DNA of 10,874 bases, taken from the NCBI GenBank assembly GCA_947177005.1, contig CAMWSZ010000056.1:1-10874 (forward strand), given 5' to 3'. The notes beneath the pieces were generated by a model. The model was given only the letters and a program-made list of their open reading frames with translations, ran no database searches and had not been told where the DNA came from. The stretch is from an uncultured Clostridia bacterium. Lineage in GTDB: Bacteria > Bacillota > Clostridia > Oscillospirales > Oscillospiraceae. Shown here piece by piece: positions 5,847 to 10,874 of this stretch; position 1 is the first letter of the stretch; every line of letters starts with the position of its first letter. The position numbers were made by a program, and so were the translations under genes.

Positions 5847-6810
5847 GCAGATCCCTCTTGATTCCTTTCGTCACGCGATAAACATCCTCCAGCGTTTCCA
5901 TTCGAACGATTTGCTCCTTGTAATAGGAGGCGTGGGGCACGCCCTTCAGATACCAGGCATAGTGCCGCCGGGCGGTCAGGACGGCGGTTTTTTCACAGTT
6001 ATATTCCGCGGCCAGTTCGATCTGCCGCACCGCCGTGTCACACCGTTCCGCCAGCGGGGGCCGTTGGGGGCAGGGCAGGCCGTTCAGCACCGCCTCCGCC
6101 TGCCGGAACAGCCAGGGATTCCCGAAGCAGCCCCGGCCGATCATAGCCATATCCGCGCCGGTCTGCCGCAGGATTTTCACGGCGTCCTCCGGCGAGAATA
6201 CGTCGCCGTTGGCGATGACCGGAATAGACACCGCTTCTTTTACCTCCCGAATCGTGCTCCAATCGGCGGTGCCGCCGTACATCTGCACCCGCGTCCGCCC
6301 GTGGACCGCCACCGCGGCCACGCCCACCTGCTCCAGCATTCTGCTCAGCTCCACTGCGTTGATGCAGCTTTTATCCCAGCCCCGGCGCATTTTCACCGTC
6401 ACCGGCGTCTGCACCGCCTTTACCACCGCCTCCGCGATGCGGACCGCTTTTTCCGGGTCCTTCATCAGTGCGCAGCCGTCGCCGCTGGACACCACTTTTC
6501 CAACAGGACAGCCCATATTGATATCCAGAATATCCGCGCCGCTAGCCTCCACGGCAATCTGCGCCGCCTCGGCCATACAGGCGGTATCGCTGCCGAAAAT
6601 CTGCGCCGCGAACGGCTTTTCTCCCGGAAACGGCGTCAGCAGCAGCCGGCTTTTTTTATCCTGATAGCACAGCGCCTTTGCGCTGACGAGTTCTGTATAA
6701 GTCAGTCCTGCGCCCAGCTCGGAACAGATCTGCCGGTATGCGGCGTCTGTCACTCCGGCCATTGGCGCAAGGGCCAGCTTGGAATGGATAGGTACGTTTC
6801 CGATCTGCAT
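5836..6810 (-). CDS. dusB: tRNA-dihydrouridine synthase (DusB family)
   Basis: This FMN enzyme reduces specific uridines in tRNA to dihydrouridine using NADPH. Visible family marks are the FMN-binding LALAPMAGVTD near the N-terminus, DINMGCPV with the catalytic cysteine C101, VKMRRGWD (~139-146), HGRTR (170-174), NGDV (201-204) and MIGRGCFGNPW (~223-233). The full TIM-barrel and the C-terminal helical part are present at normal length (324 residues). I chose ATG at 6810: AAAGGAG at 6820-6826 is nine bases upstream, whereas the GTG at 6816 would be only three bases from it. The gene opens an operon with the ECF sigma factor, whose start it overlaps by 11 bases. It has its own sigma-A promoter. 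DusB-type identity is inferred from overall similarity; another Dus class of the same fold is possible. Confidence 0.93.
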   Translation of the reverse strand: MQIGNVPIHSKLALAPMAGVTDAAYRQICSELGAGLTYTELVSAKALCYQDKKSRLLLTPFPGEKPFAAQIFGSDTACMAEAAQIAVEASGADILDINMGCPVGKVVSSGDGCALMKDPEKAVRIAEAVVKAVQTPVTVKMRRGWDKSCINAVELSRMLEQVGVAAVAVHGRTRVQMYGGTADWSTIREVKEAVSIPVIANGDVFSPEDAVKILRQTGADMAMIGRGCFGNPWLFRQAEAVLNGLPCPQRPPLAERCDTAVRQIELAAEYNCEKTAVLTARRHYAWYLKGVPHASYYKEQIVRMETLEDVYRVTKGIKRDLHDG

Positions 6811-6819
6811 GAACACGGT

Positions 6820-6826
6820 CTCCTTT
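6820..6826 (-). promoter_or_regulatory. Ribosome site deciding the dusB start
   Basis: AAAGGAG on the minus strand is nine bases before ATG (6810) and three bases before GTG (6816). The spacing favours ATG. Confidence 0.8.
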
Positions 6827-6851
6827 GTAAGCGGGATGTAGGATCCTGCCT

Positions 6852-6880
6852 ATTATATCACAACTTCTCCAATACGACAA
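6852..6880 (-). promoter_or_regulatory. Sigma-A promoter of the dusB-sigma-anti-sigma operon
   Basis: On the minus strand, TTGTCG (6875-6880) and TATAAT (6852-6857) are separated by 17 bases, and a TG lies just before the -10. The -10 is perfect and the extended element compensates for the weaker -35. The start of transcription would be near 6845, about 35 bases before the dusB ATG. Confidence 0.8.
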
Positions 6881-6884
6881 CTAT

Positions 6885-6901
6885 TTTACAGGGGGTTTAC
6901 A
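6885..6901. promoter_or_regulatory. TTTACA-N5-TTTACA direct repeat at the dusB promoter
   Basis: TTTACA (6885-6890) and TTTACA (6896-6901) are separated by GGGGG. The repeat period of 11 bases is one helical turn, placing both on one face of DNA. The pair abuts the -35 box. The arrangement resembles the tandem TT(A/T/C)ACA boxes bound by PhoP/OmpR-type regulators in Bacillus, but only two copies are seen. A regulatory role is inferred. Confidence 0.3.
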
Positions 6902-7014
6902 AATCCGCGGGCCTTCGCTGGAAGATTATTCTATAATATATCCTGAATATACAAAAATCTGAAGATATTGCTAGTTATGTTGTACAAACTTTATATAAAC
7001 GCTACGAAATACGG
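6902..7014. other. AT-rich intergenic region between divergent promoters
   Basis: dusB and the gene at 7114 are divergent, with 303 bases between their starts. Besides the two promoters and the TTTACA repeat, the middle is notably AT-rich against the GC-rich surroundings and holds a short TTGTACAA palindrome (6980-6987). I see no ORF with a ribosome site and no RNA gene in it. Confidence 0.5.
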
Positions 7015-7042
7015 TTGACAAGAAAAAAATGAGCGGTATAAT
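7015..7042 (+). promoter_or_regulatory. Consensus sigma-A promoter of the 128-residue unknown gene
   Basis: A perfect TTGACA (7015-7020) and a perfect TATAAT (7037-7042) are separated by 16 bases. Transcription would start near 7049, giving a leader of about 65 nt. With both hexamers at consensus, strong basal expression is expected. Confidence 0.9.
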
Positions 7043-7098
7043 AATAAAATAAGAAAAAGAGGTTCAACTACCCTCATGATATATTTATTACTGTAGAC

Positions 7099-7104
7099 AG
7101 GAGG
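7099..7104 (+). promoter_or_regulatory. Ribosome site deciding the start at 7114
   Basis: AGGAGG at 7099-7104 touches an ATG at 7105, too close for initiation, and is nine bases from the ATG at 7114. The latter is the likely start. Confidence 0.8.
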
Positions 7105-7113
7105 ATGCTGTTT

Positions 7114-7500
7114 ATGCTTACGCAGGAGAAAAAGATGACCACCGATGTCTTTTTTCAGAAGATCGCCTGCAAAGAACCCTGGAACATCCGCACGCAGGAA
7201 GTAGACCAGCCTGTGGAGTCCTGGGATGAGATCGAGACCTATATCCGGGATATGCTTGACGACGGGAATCAGTTTGTGACGCTGACAGCCGAAAAGATCA
7301 ACTCCAATATCCGCTATGTACAGGCCAGCCAGTACGGCTGCGAGATCGTCGTGCAGCTTGGCATAGAGGAGGGGGAATACACCCGGCTGGTGGAAAAGAT
7401 GTGTACAGAGGAGGAGTGTCTGGACATCTTCCGGGAGTACTTTTTCTCCACCCATGTCCGGAATCCAGGCGATTACAGCCCGGTAAAATTTTACGTGTAA
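7114..7500 (+). CDS. Hypothetical cytoplasmic protein (128 aa)
   Basis: This soluble, acidic protein of 128 residues has no signal peptide or membrane helix. A conserved-looking core runs from ~W37 (SWDEIETYIRDMLDD) through FVTLTAEKINSNIRYVQASQ to CEIVVQLGIEEGEYTRLVEK. An acidic CTEEECLDIFREYF helix follows. The order (Trp-helix, strand, strand, strand, helix) faintly recalls Imm1-like immunity folds, but I see no toxin gene beside it and do not claim that function. Cysteines are at C19, C76, C97 and C102. It stands alone, with a consensus promoter in front (7015-7042) and a terminator behind (7516-7550). It is divergent from dusB and convergent with the siroheme protein gene. The start is set by AGGAGG at 7099-7104. 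The coding call is strong; the function is unknown. Confidence 0.85.
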   Translation: MLTQEKKMTTDVFFQKIACKEPWNIRTQEVDQPVESWDEIETYIRDMLDDGNQFVTLTAEKINSNIRYVQASQYGCEIVVQLGIEEGEYTRLVEKMCTEEECLDIFREYFFSTHVRNPGDYSPVKFYV

Positions 7501-7515
7501 CAGGAAACGAATAAC

Positions 7516-7550
7516 GGGGCAGGCGGAAAATCCGCTTGCCCCATTTTATT
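7516..7550. terminator. Intrinsic terminator between convergent genes
   Basis: GGGGCAGGCGGA (7516-7527) pairs with TCCGCTTGCCCC (7531-7542) around an AAA loop: a 12-bp stem with one G-U pair. ATTTTATT follows on the plus strand. It lies 15 bases after the stop at 7500 and just past the minus-strand stop at 7552-7554. In the minus direction the trailing GTTATTCGTTT is moderately T-rich, so it may serve both genes. Confidence 0.88.
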
Positions 7551-7551
7551 A

Positions 7552-8505
7552 TCAGCAGGTCGCGCCGCCGGACGTATGCAGGTCGGCATCCAGAATCTGC
7601 TGCTTGCGCTCCAGCAGCTCATTGCCCAGAAGCTGCGCCTCCACGTTCTCAAAGCCGAGACGCTCAATGGTCTTGGCGAAGCGCTCGCCGGTCTTGCCCT
7701 GTTCACGGAACAGCAGAATCGCCTTTTCGATGACATTCAACGCCTCTTCCTTGTCGGTAAAGACCTTGCTCAGCGCACGGCCATGCGCCACTTTTTTGCC
7801 CCAGCGTCCGCCGATGTAGATTTTGAAGCCATAAGTACCCTCGCCCATTGCGTCGAAATGGCAGGCGCTGATGCAGCGGCCGCAGTTGTTGCAGACGTTC
7901 TTGTCGATTTCGGCGACGCCGTCCTCCAGCGTGGCCGCGCCCATGGGACACGCCTGCACCACGCCGCATTTCTTACAGCCGTTACACTCATCGGGGTCCA
8001 GATCGGGAATCCGCTGGCCGATGATGCCCAGATCGTTCAGGTCGGGCTTGACGCAGTTATTGGGACAGCCGCCCACGGCGATTTTGAACTTGTGGGGCAG
8101 CCGGACGGTGCGGTAGCCCTTATAGAAGCGCTCATGGATCTCCTCGCTCAGGCCAAAGGAATCCAGCAGGCCGTACTGGCAGGTAGTGCCCTTGCAGGCC
8201 ACCACGGGACGCACCAGGGAACCGGTGCCGCCGGTCTCCAGACCCTCTTTAGCGATGTAGGCCCGGAAGTCCTCGATTTTGTCGTAGGGGACGCCCTGAA
8301 CCTCAATGGTCAGGCGGGTGGTTAACGTAATATTGCCGTTGCCGAACTTCTCCGCGGCCTCGGTGATGCACCGCTGCTGGGCGGCGGTGATCTTGCCGTT
8401 GACGGTGATGATGCGGGCGGAGAAATTATCCGTGCCCTTGTTGTTCAGGAAGCCTAAAGCTTTGACCCGCTTCTCGTCTGCGGCGCTGACAGTGAGAGTT
8501 GCCAT
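7552..8505 (-). CDS. Siroheme sulfite/nitrite reductase-like protein with two [4Fe-4S] ferredoxin motifs
   Basis: The protein has 317 residues. An N-terminal ferredoxin-like half domain (~1-95) includes GNITLTTRLTIEVQGV, typical of the sulfite/nitrite reductase superfamily. The siroheme/[4Fe-4S] ligands follow: C104-x4-C109 (CKGTTC) and C147-x3-C151 (GGCPNNC). An inserted bacterial ferredoxin domain has C174-x2-C177-x2-C180-x5-C186-P and C205-x2-C208-x2-C211-x3-C215. The conserved GGRWGKK comes next (232-238). The size and order resemble AsrC of anaerobic sulfite reductase and related small sulfite reductase-like proteins, but AsrA and AsrB are not in the window. The C-x4-C spacing is one shorter than the usual C-x5-C. 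The gene starts 23 bases after a disulfide/persulfide reductase-like gene, with AGGAGG nine bases before the ATG. The substrate (sulfite, nitrite or other) cannot be read from the sequence. Confidence 0.88.
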   Translation of the reverse strand: MATLTVSAADEKRVKALGFLNNKGTDNFSARIITVNGKITAAQQRCITEAAEKFGNGNITLTTRLTIEVQGVPYDKIEDFRAYIAKEGLETGGTGSLVRPVVACKGTTCQYGLLDSFGLSEEIHERFYKGYRTVRLPHKFKIAVGGCPNNCVKPDLNDLGIIGQRIPDLDPDECNGCKKCGVVQACPMGAATLEDGVAEIDKNVCNNCGRCISACHFDAMGEGTYGFKIYIGGRWGKKVAHGRALSKVFTDKEEALNVIEKAILLFREQGKTGERFAKTIERLGFENVEAQLLGNELLERKQQILDADLHTSGGATC

Positions 8506-8528
8506 AAAAATTTTCCTCCTAGCAATAT

Positions 8529-10169
8529 TTAATCTTCAATCTCCGTGAAGGCCGTACCGCCCTCCAGAATTTTTGTATTGGTGTAGCCATAATATTTCAG
8601 CCGGTTCTGGGTGAGATAGGCCCGTTTGCCCTTGGCGCATACCAGCAGCAGCTTGGCGTCCTTGCTCAGGCCCTCGACTTCGCCGCTGATCGTGGTCAGG
8701 TCAAGATACTTCTTGCCCTCCAGCGACGGGGCCAGGGCGCAGTCGATGATCTCGCAGTCATCCGCCGCGCCGGCGGCGTACGCAGCGGGCGTAACGCTGT
8801 CCATTTGGCCGTCCAGCTTATTCATGAGAATGTTGGCGCAGTGGGCAAACGGATGAATCGCGGTGGAGAACGGCGGAGCATAGGCAAAATCCATTGCCGC
8901 CAGCTGATCGACGGTAGCGCCCATTGAAATAGCCACCACGCCGATATCGGTCATTTTATCCACCGCGCCGGTGCCCAGCACCTGCACGCCGGCCAGTTTC
9001 CGGGACGCTCTCTCCGCAATCATCTTGACGGTAAAGCTGCCCGCGCCGGGATAATAATGGGCCTTGTCGTCCACGACGGCCACCACCGTTTCGACGTCGA
9101 TGCCCTCCGCTTTTGCTGCGGTTTCGGTGAGACCGGTCCGGCCCACGTTCAGGCCGCCGGGCAGCTTTGCCACGCCGGTGCCCAGCACGCCGGGATACGA
9201 CACTTCCTTACCGGCGATGCTCTGCGCCAGAGCGCGTCCGGCGATGTTGGCGGTGGAGCCCATGGGAGACCAGGCCGGTTTGCCGGTCTGCCGGTTCCGG
9301 ACCATAGCGCAGTCACCGGCGGCGTAAATATCCGGGATATTGGTGCGCATGGCCCCGTCCGTCAGGACCGCGCCCTTGCACATCTCGATACCGGAACCCT
9401 CCAGGAACGCGGTGTTCGGACGAATCCCGATTGCCAGCACCAGGGCGTCGGATTTCAGGCCGCGTTCCTTCTTTGGGGTTTTCACCAGGACCTTTTCCAC
9501 CTTGCCGTCTCCCCCGACGCCCTCCAGAGAGGTGCCGGTCAGGGGCATAATACCCTCCTCAGACATCTTGTTTTCCACATACTCGCACAGCTCGGGATCA
9601 AGGAAATTGGGCAGTACATGGGGTGCGAAATCGACGACCGTTGTTTTGACGCCCTTCGCGGCCAGATTCTCGGCCACTTCCAGCCCGATAAAGCCGCCCC
9701 CGGCCACGACAGCCTTTTTGATCTCGCCCGCTTCTACGGCGGTACGCAGGGCAATCGCGTCGTCCGGCGTGCGCATAGTGAACACATTTTTCAGGTCAAG
9801 CCCCTGAATGGGGGGTACAAAGGGGGAAGCGCCGGAAGCGATGACCAGTTTATCATAGCTGTACACGTTTACCTCGCCGGTTTGGAGGTTTTTGGCCTCC
9901 ACCGTATGCCCGGCGGGGTCTACGGACACGGCTTCAGTCTGCGTCAAAACCTTCGCGCCGGTCAGCTTCTCGAACTTCTCCGGGGTGTTCACAATCAGCT
10001 GCCCTTTCTCATGGATCACATCGCCCACGTAGTAGGGCAGGCCGCAGCCGGCATAGGAGATATCCTTTCCCTTGGTCAGTATGGTCACTTCACAGCTGCG
10101 GTCCTCCCGCAGCAGTTTTGCGGCGGCCTTCGTACCGGCGGCCACGCCGCCCACGATCAGTATTTTCAT
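8529..10169 (-). CDS. CoA-disulfide/persulfide reductase-like flavoprotein with short C-terminal rhodanese segment
   Basis: The protein has 546 residues from the ATG at 10169, chosen because AAAGGAG (10178-10184) lies eight bases upstream; an earlier in-frame ATG at 10202 has no such support. The N-terminus holds the FAD-binding VGGVAAGTKAAAK. Next comes the redox cysteine C42 in SYAGCGLPYYVGD, the signature of the CoA-disulfide reductase/NADH oxidase family. An NAD(P)H-binding VAGGGFIGLEVAE (155-167), a second FAD motif AAGDCA (283-288) and the dimerisation domain with YAPPFS (430-435) follow. The last ~65 residues end in a rhodanese-type loop, LLVCAKGKRAY, with C511 as the persulfide-carrying residue. 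The front of the rhodanese domain appears much shortened. Family members reduce CoA disulfides, persulfides or polysulfides with NAD(P)H. The downstream siroheme protein suggests sulfur redox metabolism. Confidence 0.9.
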   Translation of the reverse strand: MKILIVGGVAAGTKAAAKLLREDRSCEVTILTKGKDISYAGCGLPYYVGDVIHEKGQLIVNTPEKFEKLTGAKVLTQTEAVSVDPAGHTVEAKNLQTGEVNVYSYDKLVIASGASPFVPPIQGLDLKNVFTMRTPDDAIALRTAVEAGEIKKAVVAGGGFIGLEVAENLAAKGVKTTVVDFAPHVLPNFLDPELCEYVENKMSEEGIMPLTGTSLEGVGGDGKVEKVLVKTPKKERGLKSDALVLAIGIRPNTAFLEGSGIEMCKGAVLTDGAMRTNIPDIYAAGDCAMVRNRQTGKPAWSPMGSTANIAGRALAQSIAGKEVSYPGVLGTGVAKLPGGLNVGRTGLTETAAKAEGIDVETVVAVVDDKAHYYPGAGSFTVKMIAERASRKLAGVQVLGTGAVDKMTDIGVVAISMGATVDQLAAMDFAYAPPFSTAIHPFAHCANILMNKLDGQMDSVTPAAYAAGAADDCEIIDCALAPSLEGKKYLDLTTISGEVEGLSKDAKLLLVCAKGKRAYLTQNRLKYYGYTNTKILEGGTAFTEIED

Positions 10170-10209
10170 TGCCTCGTCTCCTTTAAATTGGATAAAATAC
10201 AATCTCTCA

Positions 10210-10232
10210 AGGCTCCCTCAGAGAGGGAGCCT
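10210..10232. repeat. Perfect hairpin between the HMA-like and flavoprotein genes
   Basis: AGGCTCCCTC (10210-10219) and GAGGGAGCCT (10223-10232) form a perfect 10-bp stem around AGA. It lies in the 79 bases between two minus-strand genes. The minus-strand sequence after it is only loosely T-rich, so it is at most a partial terminator. From memory, GGCTCCCTC/GAGGGAGCC hairpins recur in many gut Clostridia, so it may be a dispersed palindromic repeat. Only one copy is present here. No convincing promoter was found in this gap. Confidence 0.6.
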
Positions 10233-10248
10233 CTGTGTCAGGAATCCG

Positions 10249-10470
10249 TCAGTTCATCATAACGCCCATGCCGTCCAGGATATCCTCCAGCGTGTCACGG
10301 CCTGTAGTATACGAAATTTGCAGTGTTTTTGGCTTTTTTCCGGCGGATGCACTGACGATTCCCGCTTTTTCCGACAGTGCCCGCGCGATTTCCGCGCCGC
10401 AGGCATCGCAGTGGTTTCGGGCCGTACAGAAGCCGCATTTCGCATATGTAACAGAAAAGGTTTCTATCAT
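10249..10470 (-). CDS. Small HMA-like protein with two CxxC motifs (73 aa)
   Basis: The protein has 73 residues starting MIETFSVTYA. It carries C12-G-F-C15 and C21-D-A-C24. From the second pair onward the pattern matches a heavy-metal-associated (HMA, ferredoxin-like) domain: CxxC, a helix (GAEIARALSEKAG), strand IVSAS, strand TLQISY, and a closing helix TLEDILDGMGV. HMA domains bind soft metal ions through CxxC. The additional CxxC nine residues earlier is not usual and could make a four-cysteine metal or Fe-S site. The start at 10470 lies seven bases after the stop of the RACo-like gene. No clear ribosome site is visible, so translation is probably coupled to the upstream gene. A longer frame back to 10566 overlaps the upstream gene and looks non-coding. 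A role as a metal or electron partner for its neighbours is inferred. Confidence 0.7.
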   Translation of the reverse strand: MIETFSVTYAKCGFCTARNHCDACGAEIARALSEKAGIVSASAGKKPKTLQISYTTGRDTLEDILDGMGVMMN

Positions 10471-10477
10471 AGGATGT

Positions 10478-10874
10478 TCAATTGAGCTGTACGCTGGGGA
10501 AGAGGCTGGCGTCCGTATGGGGCAAAAAGCTGGCCGCGACGAATTCATCCATATAGCCCGGCTCATTGCTCAGCTCCAGATAGGTCATGGACCGGGACAG
10601 TTCAAAGACCTTATCCCGCGCCTGACTGGACAGCAGCATCGCATACGCGCCCGTCAGGGACGAATTGCCGATATAGTGGAAATGCTCCAGCGGGATATCC
10701 GGGAACATGCCGATTGTCACGGCATTTTTCATATTGATGCCGCTGCCGATGCCGCCCGCCACATAGACCCGTTCAATGACGGACGCATCAAAGCCCAGAG
10801 AGGAAAGCATCGTCTGTGTGGCGGAGAAAATAGCACCCTTCGCACGAATAAAGTTGTCGATGTCCACCTCGTTG
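10478..10874 (-). CDS. RACo-like ASKHA-domain protein, C-terminal part (5' end beyond window)
   Basis: The frame is open to the right edge, so only the last ~130 residues are seen. They match the C-terminal ASKHA (DUF4445) domain of reductive activators of corrinoid proteins (RACo/RamA type). Family marks include DIDNFIRAKGAIFSA, VYVAGGIGSGINMKNAVTIG, a YIGNSSLTGAYAMLLS segment, the MTYLELS stretch, and FVAASFLPHTDASLFPSV near the end. Such proteins normally have an N-terminal [2Fe-2S] ferredoxin domain and use ATP to return inactive Co(II) corrinoids to Co(I) for methyl transfer. That N-terminal part and any corrinoid or methyltransferase partner would lie outside the window. The gene is followed after seven bases by the HMA-like gene, so the two are likely co-transcribed. 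Confidence 0.85.
   Translation of the reverse strand, partial: NEVDIDNFIRAKGAIFSATQTMLSSLGFDASVIERVYVAGGIGSGINMKNAVTIGMFPDIPLEHFHYIGNSSLTGAYAMLLSSQARDKVFELSRSMTYLELSNEPGYMDEFVAASFLPHTDASLFPSVQLN

Noticed and set aside
5845..6936. Plus-strand reading frame of 363 codons
   Set aside because: It is antisense to dusB, which has all its family motifs on the other strand, and it runs through the dusB promoter.
6980..6987. TTGTACAA palindrome upstream of the unknown 128-residue gene
   Set aside because: Eight bases of symmetry in AT-rich DNA are expected by chance and the flanks do not extend the symmetry.
9057..10262. Plus-strand reading frame of 401 codons
   Set aside because: It is the antisense shadow of the flavoprotein gene, whose FAD, NAD and cysteine motifs are clear on the minus strand.

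Overview
The window reads as chromosomal DNA of a GC-rich, anaerobic, probably gut-dwelling member of the Clostridia (an Oscillospiraceae-like genome is my best guess). The grounds are strong AGGAGG-type ribosome sites, consensus sigma-A promoters, c-di-GMP signalling next to a YjfB-type motility protein, and oxygen-sensitive Fe-S, siroheme and corrinoid-activation proteins. The lineage is an inference from protein style; there is no rRNA or other taxonomic marker. No transposase, integrase, tRNA or CRISPR array is visible.

Left part (1-4380). A 5'-truncated acidic protein of unknown function (1-810, +) is followed, after two tandem hairpins, by a 55-residue YjfB-like putative motility protein (922-1089, +). 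A 17-bp two-way terminator (1106-1147) separates it from a convergent two-gene signalling operon on the minus strand. That operon encodes a 650-residue protein made of five PAS-like units with no output domain, then a receiver-GGDEF diguanylate cyclase. It starts at a clear sigma-A promoter (4205-4233) and has a GC-rich, foldable leader of about 115 nt.

Middle part (4381-7550). dusB (tRNA-dihydrouridine synthase), an ECF sigma factor and its zinc-finger anti-sigma factor are overlapping minus-strand genes read from one sigma-A promoter (6852-6880). A TTTACA-N5-TTTACA repeat sits against the -35 of that promoter. Divergent from dusB is a single unknown 128-residue gene (7114-7500) with a TTGACA-N16-TATAAT promoter and its own terminator.

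Right part (7552-10874, minus strand). In transcription order there is the C-terminal end of a RACo-like ASKHA corrinoid-activation protein (cut by the window edge), a 73-residue four-cysteine HMA-like protein, a CoA-disulfide/persulfide reductase-like flavoprotein with a shortened C-terminal rhodanese segment, and a siroheme sulfite/nitrite reductase-like Fe-S protein. Their close spacing and shared thiol, Fe-S and corrinoid chemistry suggest one redox module. The role of the whole is not established and is the most interesting lead in the window.
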